From assembly GCA_022539475.1 (NCBI GenBank), contig VCMS01000352.1:1-55172 (forward strand): a stretch of DNA of 55,172 bases, read 5' to 3'. Numbering within the stretch: the stretch's first letter is position 1; each line of letters begins with the position of its first letter. The position numbers and the translations under genes were made by a program. The stretch comes from Gracilaria domingensis. Lineage: Eukaryota > Rhodophyta > Florideophyceae > Gracilariales > Gracilariaceae. Below are positions 8,755 through 20,638 of this stretch, piece by piece. The notes below the pieces were generated by a model. The model had not been told where the DNA came from. It searched no databases and saw only the letters and a program-made list of their open reading frames with translations.

Positions 8755-11243
8755 CTTTGCAGAACACAGACGTAGGGACAGAGCGTGGATAATGCCCATA
8801 CGACTGCAAGGCACTCTTTCTCCGAAAGGGAGTAGTTCCGTTCATGAACGTTAAGCGAACGTGACCAGTACCCTATGGGTTTCCTTTCTCTCTCGAGAGT
8901 GGTTCGGAACAGCGCGCAGCCTACTTGGTAGTCGCTCGAGTCCGTTTCCACGGAGAACGGCAATCCCGGTTTTGGTAACGATAGGATCGGTGCTGATGTA
9001 ACAGCCTCCTTCAAGGAGTTGAACGCTTCCGTTTGTGCCGGCGTGAAGGGGTCCAGTTTCGGTGGCTGACCCTTTCGCGAGAGAGCGTTAAGGGGAGCCG
9101 CAATGTCCGAAAAGTTCGGTACAAACCGTCTGTAGACGTTGACCAACCCTACGAAGGAGCGTAATTTCGTTTGGGTTCGGGATTGCTTCGCATTGGCGAG
9201 TGACTTGACGCGGGCTTCCTCGATCATCAGCCGTCCTGGACGGATGATGTTTCCAAGATATTTGACGGTGTCGGTGAAGAATTCACACTTCCTCAATTTG
9301 AGTGTTATCCCTGCGTCACGCAAAGTGGTCATCACGTCCCTGACATGGGCGAGATGATCGTCCAGATTACTGGAAAACACGATGATATCGTCAAGGTAGA
9401 CGAGACAGATCCGCCACTTGAAGCGGCTTAACAAGATGTCGATGGCACGCTGGAACATAGCGGGCGCGTTGGTTAGGCCGAAAGGCATCCGCTTGAAGCG
9501 GTATGAGCCCGAGTGACACACTAACGCAGTCTTATCGCGGTTTTCCTCCCTGACGGGGACTTGCCAGTATCCCTAATTGGCATCCAATGCCGTGAACACG
9601 GTAGCCTCACCGAGCGAATCGATACATTCGTCCATACGAGGGATTGGATAAGCGTCTCTTACCGTCAAGGCATTGAGCCGGCGATAGTCGACACAGAACC
9701 TCGAGGTTCCGTCGGCCTTGAGAGCCAATACCACTGGGGATGCCCACGGCGATTGCGCGTCTTCGATGAAACTTGCGCGGAGCATTTTGTCCACTTGGAA
9801 CTGTTGTTCCTCCCGAGCCTTCGGTCCTGCCCTGTAAGCGGGTTGTGAAACCGGACGCGTGTTCGCTAACAAATCGATGCGATGTTCCGTTGCATTTATC
9901 TCTCCAAGAGAGCCATCTCACATTGGGGTAAACTCCCGTAACATGTCTCTTAGAAGTTGACGGTGCGACTCCGATACATGACCGAGTTCACGTTCCTGGA
10001 GCGCCTTCAAGGGGTCAACCTTGTTCTAGCTCGTGGGCTTGCGCTCTTCTGTCCCTGACACAGGGTGTGGTTCCGAGTCAGTCGGTTTCTTCTCCGTTGC
10101 GACGGTATTGGTACCCGCGGAAACAGCAGGAACTGCAGCTCCCTCCCTCTCCTTAGATGGGGCGACGTCCTCTTCGGAGGTAACTAGTCCGAGGACATCG
10201 GCAGCCGTCATCTTCGTTGGAAGCATCGCGAGTGGGTGCGGTGTCACATACCCAATGACTTGGTTCTTCACCAGATACTGGGGGGTGCTGCCAAGGTTGG
10301 CAACGAGTATCCAAAACGGAGTATCCAGTGTGACTTGCACAACACCATTCGCGACAGCGATTTGGCACTTCTCGTACAAAGAGGTAAGTGGTTGAAAAAC
10401 CCGAAGACCGTGTTGACGGGAATTAACTGACATCATAACTTGGGACTCAGGCGGGATGCGAATCGACGAAGCGACGCGGAGCTTGGTGGACTCGCGTGAC
10501 GCCGGTTTCGGGGCCTGCGCGGCAGGGAGTGGAACTTGCTTCCGCGATGACCGCTTTAGCGGACGACGGACGAGCGGTACCGATGAACCATCGTCAAGTT
10601 CTACACGACTGAGGCCGGGCCTGATTTGATCGACAAACCTGTCGCAGTAATCGTAACCCAAAATGACTGGGACAGCCAATGACCGACAAAAAATGAAGTC
10701 GACCCTCACCACGGAAGTTCCCAAATGCACGACTAAGTCAATTGTTCCCACCGTTGTTAACGGGTTGTTATTCGCGTCAGCGACATCAGAAAGCACGCTG
10801 CGGCGGATACGTTTCCGCAATTGCGGTGTGAGAAGGGACTCCACGATGAATTTCGGACTTGAAACTGTGTCTAGTACAGTCAGGTAAGGCACCATAAACT
10901 GGGGGCTCAGGATAAGGTCAGCGTACACCTTATAGTTCCGCTTGGCCATCACCATGATTCGGTCCGGGATCCGGTTATTCCTTACCCGTATCCACGGTCG
11001 ACAACAAGGTGCTCCGAATCCGCGTCTGCGGCGTCTTTCCTCGGGAGGACTTTCACCGGGGAGCGAGGCAACGACGCCTCGGGCGTCAACAGCCTCAACT
11101 CTGAGGACGCCTCTCCCGAAAGGGAGACTCCCTCGTTCAGTTTTCCTGAACTTCCGCCTGCGGCGCCTGCTCAGGTTCCTCGGCAACGAGTGCTTGGGCT
11201 TGCTGGCCGCGGGGTCACGCGTTAGTGGTATGGGGTTCGGCAA
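8755..11243 (-). pseudogene. retroelement A pol: protease-like, RT and partial RNase H
   Basis: The same reading frame runs from about 11243 to 8745. It starts with a basic linker, then a retropepsin-like part where the usual DTG is DTV (VLDTVSSPKFIV near 10870) and a fold-completing VILGYDYCDRF. After a linker come the RT palm blocks (SPWASPVVL, RFCVDYRRLNAL, YPIPRMDE, the active site LVYLDDIIVFS) and the RNase H beginning (ETDSSDYQVGCAL). In-frame stops interrupt it at 10026 (TAG), 9918 (TGA, where relatives have Trp in MW-G) and 9573 (TAG, in LDAN-GYWQ). RNase H ends abruptly near 8755. The Asp-Thr-Val protease motif suggests the protease was already dead or strongly diverged. Confidence 0.8.
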
Positions 11244-13336
11244 CAGGCCGAGGGTTTAGATGCACAGGCGGTGCTTGGACATTCCGCTGCGGCGGTGGTG
11301 CTGCGAGAGCGTGAGAGAAGTCCGTCTTCGCACGCAAGTACGACGTCATAGGGACGGTTTTCTTCTCCTCCGGACTCAAAGCTTCATAGTTCACCGTGAC
11401 CATGGTCATATCTCCCATCGAGAGGAGACACAACGGCCAGATGTGACCATGCGTATAGCAAAAGTGACAGATCGGCGTTGCCATTCCCGAACGCGGGGTA
11501 CCATTCCGAGAATCGGTGAACCCTACCCTGGGGCGTGTGTCCTGCCATCCAGGCCGTTGAAAACGGGCTGCTCCGTTCGCATACGGAATCCTTGATCCGT
11601 TCACACGGTTGGAATCTGCGTAAAGAAGCGTACCGTCCCGAGCGGTGTCGAAAGAAGCATCCGTCGTCGACAGTAGTTTCGTAGTTGGAATGGAACTCGG
11701 GCTCTCCTGGGCCAACTGGACGTTGTCATACTCCCTTGGGGGGTCCTCGCTCGCTAGCAGCGACAAAGAGATGGGAACCCAGTCTCCATCATCAACGCCT
11801 TGGCGGATTTCGACCTGGGAACAGGACCTCGTGTACGAAGTGCATCACCCTCCGCTCGAGCGTACTGGACTAATTAGAGCTAGGTGATCTTCCGCTTATC
11901 CTCGCGGTAGCGGGCGACCAAGGTCTTGATGGCCGGGTCGAGGCCGTCGACGAACATCGTACAACGTTCCCCTACGGGGTAGACATTACCACAACGGTGG
12001 AAAGCCTTGTTCAGGCTTACCGAATAATCGGTTTCCGTCTCTCCAGACTTCTGTCGGGTGTCCCGGAGTGCCAGGATGGCCGTGCCGATCGCATCGTTGG
12101 TGGCGTACGAGCGCAGCAAGTACTGGACCGCTTCCGGCCAGCACGTAACCCCTCCTTCGGAGGCACGAGATGAGCGTCTTACAGAGTTGAACTGGTCTTC
12201 GGCCACTCCCCGTAAAAAGTACGGTAACGCAATGTAGCCCTGGCCTTCGTTCATTCCAAGAACATCGGCCTCCGCCACGAAACGAGCGAGAAAATCAAGC
12301 ACCAGGACTGGGTCGCTTCCAGGAAATGTCTGGTTACGCAGTGAGAGCTGCATACGGCGGATGCAATCCTTCACTTTACCCGTCCCAAGGGGTGTGCGAT
12401 CCAATGAGGAATCCTCCAAACGGAAGTACCGGTATGAAAGTAACTTCCGATACATCGGGTTCGTCGGCTTCAGCTCCTTCAGCCCGGAGCGCTTCCGTCC
12501 CTTCGACCGGGTACGAACAGCACCTTGGGTGGCCGACGACCGCATAGAGCGTGATGAGCGCCCTGCACGACCATTTTCGGATGAGGAATCGGATGAATCC
12601 GAACTATCCGGAATATCCGGTGCGTCGTCTGACGAACTCGAGTCCGAGTCAGAGTACTGCTTGTCCTCCTTGACCTTCCGCCTGCGGCGAGATTTGTCGC
12701 GACCGGTGTTCTTGTCGCGATGCGACACTTGAACCGGCTCCGCCAGAGTGGCGAGTTCCGCGATAGCGGCCTTCCCCGACGTCTCAAGACGGCTTCGAAT
12801 CCGATCGAATCGGGTCTCAATTCCTTCCACGAAGGCAGCGGGTCCTCCAATGCATTCCAGCACGGAGTTGAAATCGGACCGTAGGATACGAAGATCCTCT
12901 GCGACATCCATCACTGGAAATGTGCGAACTTCCTCCCGGAGAGTCAGGACTTCTCCCGCGAGGGAATGGACTCCCATAAGGGAATTGTGGGCAGCTCGCA
13001 GCATGCGAACCTGCTCTTCCAGGGTTGTACCCTGGGGGTTGTCAACCCTCTCCCGACGGGACTGAGACGCCTCGGCGGTAGCCTTGACCTGCCCGGCAGG
13101 AGCTGGTTCGGCGACGGCAGATGCTGGAGCAATCCCATCAGTGGGAGAATCAACGGGGAAAAAGGAAGTGTCCGGCCCGCCGGTGGGATAGTCGTCCGCG
13201 AGAACGGTCTGTTACCCAGGGTGGATCCAGCGCGAATTGGTATCCTCGAAGGAGGCCGACCATCCGTCGGATTACCACCGTTGGTGGAACGACTGCGGAT
13301 GATCGCAGGCTCCGCATCGGAGGGCTTCCGAGACAT
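11215..13336 (-). pseudogene. retroelement A gag with zinc-knuckle-like region
   Basis: Probable start at 13336 (MSRKPSDAEP), with an early frameshift near 13195 and the main body at 13004-11880. The body has an acidic/Ser-rich stretch (SDSDSSSSDD), a basic stretch, and a capsid-like helical region containing RRMQLSLRNQTFPG, DPVLVLDFLARF and ending VDGLDPAIKTLVARY, homologous to the same region of element B gag. After stops at 11880 and a frame change, 11766-11215 has one CHFC..H..C-type zinc-binding cluster near 11460 (PICHFCYTHGHIWPLC). At least two frame changes and several stops make it non-functional. Confidence 0.75.
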
Positions 13337-13423
13337 CGGTATCCAATCCAACCGTTACACGGAAACTTCCAAAGTAAAACGAACCTCAAAGAGGGTACCC
13401 AAAAGTGCGTCAAACCTTCCTGT

Positions 13424-13442
13424 ATTCTAGGTCGGGAGACCA
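13424..13442 (-). other. primer-binding site of retroelement A
   Basis: Three bases inside the LTR, on the minus strand, is TGGTCTCCCGACCTAGAAT. It starts with TGG, the complement of a tRNA CCA end, and is identical over all 19 bases to the site next to the 5' LTR of element B. Conservation in two families with different LTRs supports the call. The primer tRNA was not identified. Confidence 0.8.
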
Positions 13443-13445
13443 TTT

Positions 13446-14185
13446 TGTAGTGCAATGCCTGCGAACAGGAAACACCACAAAGATGTTCGGGATCTTCTTC
13501 TACTGAGAGCAACCGAGTGAACAGAGCCTCTCTGGGCTGGCGCGACTAGCCGGGTGTAAGACCGGGGCCAGACCATCAAGACGGGGCGTTGAGAGTTGAG
13601 TAGGGAAGGGTGGCGCACACGTGAGTGTAGCAGCCTCGAAAGAGGGACGAAACCACAGAGCGGGGAAAGGGAAAGAGAGGGAAAGAAAGAGAGGGATAAG
13701 AGAGGTACGGCGTATCGTCGGGGTATTCTCTAAACAGGGTCGAACACAAACAACGATGGTGAAACACTCCCGAAGTTGGGTTCTGCGGGGACGCAGGGTG
13801 GATAGCCGCACCGCGAGAACGGGAAGTCCCTCCGATAAGGAGTTGTGCACCGCCGAAGGCGAGAGTGGCTAGAGCCAAGATCCTTGAAGTAGGATCATCC
13901 TGGTTGGGGAACTTTACTGGTGCGACGGCGGCGACGCCGTCGCACTAAGTAGTGTCCTCACTAAAATTAATAAATAATATTAACTAAACATCCCACTAGT
14001 TGTGGCAAACGCCCACGTGTAGTGGCCAACCTCCGATCAGCTCCACCGTGTCCCACGTGTCCAAACCATCTCGATGGCAACCACTAGGTACTACGAGTCA
14101 TATACTGGTGTGTACCAGACCAACCCGTAAACGGGAACTATGACTAAGTCCAGCGAAATTCCTCATACATGAGCGTTGCACTACA
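13446..14185 (-). repeat. 5' LTR of retroelement A (740 bp)
   Basis: Bounded by a 10-bp inverted repeat, TGTAGTGCAA at 13446 and TTGCACTACA ending at 14185, with the primer-binding site just inside. The right flank is AGAAT; no partner copy is available to confirm a target duplication because the other end of the element is missing. Open frames within it (for example 13500-13878, both strands) look incidental. Confidence 0.75.
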
Positions 14186-15761
14186 AGAATGAAAAATTGG
14201 GCAGTCGCTATCCGTTTCTTCATCGGAATCAGCGATGCTTTTTTCTTAGAATATTGTTCCAAGTTTCATTGGCGCTGAATTGCTACAGCCGCTAACAGAT
14301 TGACGGACTGCGCTACGTGTGAAGCTGAAGGGGTTTGCATTACGGATTTATGTGAGAGTATAGAGTTTGAACTGTGTACATGATACGTTAAAGACTAACC
14401 AATCTCTTATATACCCAAATATTTCTTAAAGGACAAGATGTTTTATTTTCATTGTCGCTATATGCGCATATAGAAATATGTTTCTTTTCTACTGAGTCAG
14501 TGCACTGAGGTGCTGTATAAAATTAATTTACGTAAATCATTGTTGCATTTGCTTTATAAGATCACATACTTAGATTTCTACCAGAAAACCTAATGGTTTG
14601 CAAAAAAAATTGACAACGCAGCATTTATCTGCTATATGCGTTGAAGGTCTAGTGCACTCTCTAGGCGTAGCTTGTACCAAGAAATATGAATGTTATGGAG
14701 GCGTGGTGAACCTAGCAGATACTTAAATTGAGGTGCGGCAACTTGGGTGCATCACGACAGAGAGGAGGCGCTCTGTTGCAAAATTATCTTCAAGATGCCG
14801 CCATGTCAAGAGATAAGAGGTGCCACGAAGACATGATGAGCTACGTGGTGAAGTAGCCAGTCAGAGACGTCGGTACAGCCAGTCAATGGCCGTTTTGGGC
14901 CAACCGATGAAGTCGAGAACGTGTACACGAAGAACACAAAATTGAAACTGTGGAATAGCTCAAAAACTTTGTCGTAAATTTAATAAAACGGATATTGAGC
15001 ATACCAGGGGTATGGAGCTTGGATCGCTCTTCTCAAAATGTTTCTAAAGATATTATGAAGAGAAAGACCCTCGCCTCACATCCTCTTTATGATATTTTTC
15101 GAAACATCATCAGCTTCGACCACAGAACAACTGCTATTTCTAGATTAATGATGACTCAAAACAACTTCGTTTTCTCAACTTTGCACGGCTGGGGACCGAT
15201 GCCAATGGGTACAGTTTAACATAGTTGTCAAGAATGGCTTTGAAGCAGTGATATGTTCTGAGTATTGGGTGAATTATATTGGACCCTTTATTTTCAAATG
15301 AGGACGATTTGATGCAGCTCGGATAATAATTTAAAACCAAAGTAATCATAAATTTTTAGTGAAACGATGTTCACAAGAAAACTTTTCAGGCACGTGTTCG
15401 ACTCTTCTTCTCTAAACCTACGTATTCTAAAGATTGAACCAAAATGAAATTCTTGCTAATATATATCTAATGCGTGTATTTTCATATTTATCAGAAACAA
15501 TTTCGTGTTCTACAAACACTTCAATGGCGGGTTATGGTCACTACGTAAAAAGTATTTTCTTTATCGTGATAGATATCGGGATAAATTGCTTGAGAAAAAG
15601 GGAAATTTGGTTCCTTTGATTTTTGTGCTCACGACTCTTTTGAGACTACTACCAATATTATTCACCTTGCACTGCTTGAAGTCATTTCAAGTTTTGAAAC
15701 AAGTTTTTTGACATAGCCGGGGTTTTCATGCTTTTTGTTTTCATGCGGGAGCCCAAGTTAC
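14186..15761. other. AT-rich intergenic DNA between retroelements A and B
   Basis: About 1.6 kb with no supported gene or RNA. Short frames here (for example 14995-15219) have no recognisable content. The last five bases, GTTAC (15757-15761), are the left copy of the element B target duplication. Confidence 0.6.
15757..15761. repeat. left target-site duplication of element B (GTTAC)
   Basis: Five bases directly outside the left LTR, repeated exactly at 44360-44364 outside the right LTR. Five-bp duplications are usual for Ty3/gypsy integration. Confidence 0.85.
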
Positions 15762-16188
15762 TGTAGTACAGCCACAGGCCGTGACAACGTACTATGCCCT
15801 GATAAAGGAACAAATTGCGCAGCACCCCAGCAGGGACGAAGGAGCACTCAACGGACGCTAACAACGGGGCGCGAGATAGGCGTGCAGCACCGGTAGTGAC
15901 GGTAGGATGACCCTTGTGGGAAACTAGACGATGAAAGAATCGGCTAGGGGGTGCTTGAGGTTTACCACGGTGAGCTCTGCCCGGTGGGAGATGCTTAAGT
16001 GCACCTCCCACGGGCACAAGCCACGTGTCGATAACAATAAACCATCTACCTATAAGGAGGGTCCCGAAGGGCGACACGACAACTGTCACAACCCTACACG
16101 TGTGGGACCGCGAGGTGCACCCTGTGCACACTAACTAAATAAACTAATACTATGCACCCGTCAGGGCGGTGCCTCTCACTGCACTACA
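15762..16188 (-). repeat. 3' LTR of retroelement B
   Basis: 427 bp, ends TGTAGT..ACTACA. Aligned by eye without gaps to 43933-44359, with about 13 mismatches (about 10 transitions). It is the 3' LTR because the polypurine tract adjoins its inner edge and the coding direction is leftward. Confidence 0.9.
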
Positions 16189-16202
16189 GACTCCCCTTCT
16201 TA
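16189..16202 (-). other. polypurine tract of retroelement B
   Basis: On the minus strand AAGAAGGGGAGTC runs up to the inner edge of the 3' LTR. This is the expected position and composition for the plus-strand DNA primer of an LTR retroelement, and it fixes the orientation. Confidence 0.75.
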
Positions 16203-17026
16203 GGCCTGGCCTCGTCCCGAAGTTGGCCAAACACTCCCATTCGGGGAGCGACCGCGATTGCGGCCTTCACTGAACAACAATTTCCATTCCACCAAGATCC
16301 CATTTGGGTGACCATCGTACGCGACGCACCGCGCGAGAGAACGACGCACATCGCCCGCAGTGGGAACGTTACCCATGTCGCGAGCAACACGGCGACCCAC
16401 GTTCTGTCTTCCTTAAAATTCCCGATTGGGTGGCGAATGGGCGCGCGAGTGCCGCGGCCGACCGACACGGCGAGGTGCCGGTCATGAGAGTTCCGGAGCG
16501 CCCAGGGGATACGACCGCCTCAGATCAAAGAAGTCTCATTGGGTCGGCTCAGGGACTCAAACGAATCTTCCCGACGAGAACTTTCGTTCTCGAGGACATT
16601 GCCGTCGACTCCCCCACGGGCTGTGGAGGCGTGCGCGTGCCGCTGGCTTCCCGGTTGGGACATTACGACCATTGGCAGCGCGCTCCATATTTCGTAGGCC
16701 GCCGGAATGCGTATGGGTAAAGGTGTCGTCCGTTCGACGACCAACACGCCTCAGCGAGCGGAGGTGATCCCCAATGGGCCGAGGTCATGGCGCGCGGGTC
16801 TGACTCATTAGCGAGTTCGGTTAGATCACGCGTGTCGCCCGGCGGGCGATCGCCAAAAATTAGGGCGGGCGACAGCGGGCCACGACGCTAACCCTTACTC
16901 GGGCTGTACTGAGTCGATCATGGTTACCAACCTTCGCAACATCGGGCTCCGCCGTTCGTACGGCAGAATCCCCGTGCGGGTAGAACTGCAACGGCCGCGT
17001 CCTCTGTTGACGCCGCTTCGACCGCG
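16203..17026. other. non-coding part of the element B 3' region
   Basis: GC-rich. Frames such as 16304-16720 (plus) and 16895-17827 (minus) are open, but their composition (Arg/His/Pro-rich) is typical of shadows. It precedes the antisense frame at 17027 and could hold its promoter; no motif is convincing. Confidence 0.4.
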
Positions 17027-19575
17027 ATGCGGACAGACACGCACACCACACCCGTTGGGGATGGGGGCACGTCCCGCGAGAGGTCGCCGCTTACCGCCTT
17101 TTTTGCGGTACAAGAGCCCGTGCGGGTTGAACGCGTTGCTGCATCGTCGACCCCCGCCAGTCCGTCGTCGACAAACGCGATGTTCGATCCCGACGGGCAG
17201 ATTCCGCGCGTCGCTGCAACTCCCACCGGCTGGGTGGGGCCATCGAATGCACCTCAGCCTGCGACAATGGCGCTGACTAGTAGCCCGGTGGGTACTGCTC
17301 CACAGCCCAACTGGCTCAACCCAACGAGGGCCTTCGATCATACCACGGCTCCCGGAAGGGTACACGTCGGCGCGAGACACGTCGCTATTCCCTACGCGGT
17401 TGACAGTTACGTTCCCATGGGGTCCATATACTTCGACGCGCGGCGCTTCGAATCTGTTCCGACCTATCAAGGGTTCTCGCAGAAGAATCGCCGCAATTGC
17501 GTGAAGTCGTGGCGTGCCCGCTGGGGTCATATGCCCGTCAATCCTGCACAGGACATCCGCACGGTCGATACCGGAAGCCTTCGACCTGACATGCCGTTTG
17601 ACCGTTGTTGGGAAGAACTTGCCTATCAGCACCGATTGGCGGACATCATCGTTCGCCTTTACGCCGATTACACCCAGCTGGGAGAAAGCATGAAGATCCC
17701 CCGGGTGGGTCATTGTCTCTTCGGATTTACCGCATTCCAGCCCCCCTATGACCAGATATACTGGCTCCGCGAGCGGGAGTAATGGGGCGAATTCGTTGCT
17801 AACGATGCCCGCATCAGGGAGATGCACAAGTTCCTATTCGGGTGGAACAACCAGGAGTATTTTGACATGCCGGCGGAAGCGCGTTCGCGACATTACATCC
17901 CAATTGGGGCTACAATTAGCGAGATCATGTCCGTTTCCCGCTATATGGGTATCCCGACTCCGTCGTTCACGGCGTATTACTCGAACCTTATGTTAGGGCC
18001 GCGTAACGCATTCACCGATGCCGTCTGGCAGGTGTTTTTCGTGGAGTGGGTCCTCTTCGCCTTCATGGGGTGGCTGTACTCTGCCCGATATGGGGTTCCG
18101 GTGCGTTCGAAATGCTGCGATTGGCGCCTGTACCACGACCACAACCTACAGTCCCCGAAGGGTCTGTTGCTCCCGTTGCCGGCCGCTTTCATTCGCTATG
18201 CGCGCGCCGTTGGGTTCCAGAACATCTTGCGTTGGTCCAATTATGGTTTCGCGGAGGTTCTCTATTTGCTTGACGACGTCTGCCGTATTGATTAGTCCCA
18301 AACACTGGGGTTCTTGTGGTACGACTACGAGGTCGATGCGTACCACGATATGCCCCAACACCCTGCAGGGAAGGACGATGGTAAGGCGTACGCGAACATG
18401 CCGCCGTATCGTCCCGTTGGGGAGAGGATTCCGAACTCGGAACACGCGGAATTCAAGGATTACTGGCCCTTGGGGGCTGTGTTCGTTAGTGCGTGCTTGG
18501 ATAACCCCCATGCGCCCCCACCGGGTCCGTCTATGCCAGTCAATTCTGGTCCGGCGTTGGGCCAGAATGGCGTGGACGAGGACGAGGACGATGCCCTCAT
18601 TCCGCCGTTGGGTCCTGCTCTTATCGTTCCGGACGTGGCTATCCCCATGGGAGATTCAGGCGTGGCGGATGTGAGGGCTGCTAGCCCAGATATCGCCCCT
18701 GCGGGTCTCGTTCCAGCTGCAGTCCCTGCGGGCTCCGCTTCAGCGCCGAGCGCCATTGCGCCAGGATGCGCTGTTGGGAGTGAGGCCGCTGCCGCTCCCT
18801 CTGCGCCCGTCATCCCATACAGTATTGGGTCCGTCGCCGGTATCGAGCTAGCACCGGGTGGGGCATTCAGTCCCGAGGTGGGTGCTGCTCTGGCCGCTCT
18901 ACAGGAGGAGTGCCAGAACAGGGGCTTGAACTCCCCGGATTCCCTCTTGGGTGCTCTGACTGCCGCCCGACTCTAGGCTCGTGACTCCGCGCTGCTACGC
19001 GTTGTTTCTCAGAGAGCCATGGGACTCCGCACCGCGCTGTTGGGCGTCGTCGCTCGCCATGCGAACGTTCTCGCCGCTGACCTCCTGGAAGATATTAGCT
19101 CCGGTTTCGGTCTGCCTGCAATCCCGTTGGGTACCGCTGGGCTCGCCTCGCGGAGCGACAATGTTGGTGAGTCCGGGATGGTGACCCTAACTGGGATTGC
19201 CGTGCATCGGGAAGAGGATGCAGTGAACGCTCTGAGCTTCAAACGCACTCGTCCCGAAGGGCCATGTCTCGAGAATGGGGAGCCACCTGCAGTGGTCACG
19301 CGCACGACGATACATATCGCCCGTCAGGGGGCCACCCGTCCGTCGGTTGCCACCGCCGCTGATCCCGAACGGGTACCGCGGTGGCTGCGCAAGGCCCCAC
19401 TGTGGAACCTCCTGAGGAGACTCCGAGTTCCCTTGTGGGAGGTGGTCCCAGTGGGTTTCGCTCGCTGCCTGCGCGTGCGGAGGGTGGGTCCTCTAAGGCG
19501 TCTTCAGATTCGGACATCGACGGTCCCGCGAGTGCGGTTCGTCGTCGCCGTCGTACCCGTGGCGGGAATGCGTAG
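17027..19575 (+). pseudogene. antisense ORF (about 850 codons) in the 3' region of retroelement B
   Basis: Opposite in direction to gag-pol and convergent with the integrase-chromodomain end. One frame runs from the ATG at 17027 to beyond 19300, broken only by TAA (17780), TAG (18293) and TAG (18974); sequence on both sides of each stop reads as ordinary protein. The first 420 residues are globular with many aromatics (FDRCWEELAYQHRLADIIVR, WQVFFVEWVLFAFMGW). The middle is Pro/Ala/acidic-rich. A helical segment follows (ALAALQEECQNRGL through VLAADLLEDISSG). The end appears to shift to the frame ending at 19575, with SSDSDID and RRRRRTRGG. No family recognised; it is not a gag, RT or integrase that I can see. 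Antisense ORFs in 3' regions are known in some giant plant gypsy elements, but homology is not established. Confidence 0.55.
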
Positions 19576-20638
19576 CGCGCTTCAGCTCGTTTGAGTCAGT
19601 AAAGAGCTTCAGCTTCTCCATTTTGCCTTTGCAGGACGCGTGTTCGCGGCGCGTTTGCGGTGCGTTCATCCCCTGTGAAGGCCAGCGCGTGTCCTTCGGT
19701 GGTGCGCGTGGGATGCGCAGCGTGCGGCACTGCGCTTTTTGTCGCAAATTGACCCCTGCTTGGGTCCCCTCCCCTTCTTGGAGTGCGCTTGGGCTCCAAG
19801 TGCCAAGATCTCCGGGCTGGGTGAGACGGAGAGCCGTTGGCGGCGGGCGCGCGCGTGCGCGGCACTGCGCGCGTGCGCGCGGCACGTGCCAGCAAGCCTG
19901 GGTGGGTGCACAGTACGCGCGGCGGCCAAATAGGCATGTCCTCGATAGATGAATAGGCCAAAATCGGCGGGTTTTCCAGAGGGTTACTTGCAAGGCGAAT
20001 CAAAATCTTCGCGCCGGAAATTATCCTCCCAGATGGGGTCAAAAACACGGATTCTTTGTTTTGCCCGTAGCTCGGAAACGCAGGCGTTTCAGCGGCTCGC
20101 AATGCCCGATTTTGGGTGCGCGTCACATCAAAATACTTAGGATTTTTTGATTGTGCCAGGCCGCGTCCCTACGGGCAATGCTGTATACCGAATCGGCTAC
20201 CCACAGGAGTGAGCCACGTGGCGCTTGGCACGCTTGCAACGGCGTATAGCGGCACGCGCGCTTGTGCATGGCGCGCGCGTGTCCCACGTGGGTAATTCGA
20301 GCGTGCCACGGGGCGCGCGTGTCCGACTTGGCCGTCTGGTTCGTGCAACGGCGCATGCCAGCAATGCGATGCGCTGCGCCGGGTGTGCACAGTCCTCAAA
20401 AGGTCGGCCGCTCGGTACTGCGAGTGTTCCAAGTCGTCCTAGATCATCTTGGAGGGGTCCAAACTTCTCCGAAAGCATTACGAAGCCTTCCGAAGGCCTT
20501 CCAGAGAACCATAGGGACTTCATACGAGCGCAATCCCGCCTGGAAAATTTTGGCCGCCATGGCCGGGGTGAGACTATGCCAAAACTTTCCTTACCCAAAA
20601 CGGGAGATGTACTCCAAAGTCCTCAAAAGAGGTTGTGT
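19576..20638. other. GC-rich spacer with alternating CG/CA runs
   Basis: Separates the end of the antisense frame from the end of pol. It contains alternating purine-pyrimidine runs around 19845-19890 and 20220-20330 (repeats of GCGCGCG, GTGCGCG), which favour left-handed DNA and give spurious open frames on both strands. No protein-like frame. Confidence 0.5.

Larger units (their letters stand above)
8755..14185 (-). mobile_element. LTR retroelement A (Ty3/gypsy), 3'-truncated
   Basis: Reads leftward: LTR (13446-14185), primer-binding site, gag, protease-like region, reverse transcriptase and the start of RNase H, ending near 8755 just after the block KECLAVVWALS. Integrase, 3' end and second LTR are missing, so the copy is truncated. 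Its polymerase and primer-binding site are clearly related to element B, but its LTR is a different sequence and longer (740 against 427 bp), so it is another family of the same lineage. gag and pol are both broken. Confidence 0.85.

Noticed and set aside
16895..17827. 310-aa minus-strand ORF
   Set aside because: It is Arg/His/Gly-rich and lies opposite the better-structured antisense frame at 17027; likely a shadow of GC-rich coding.
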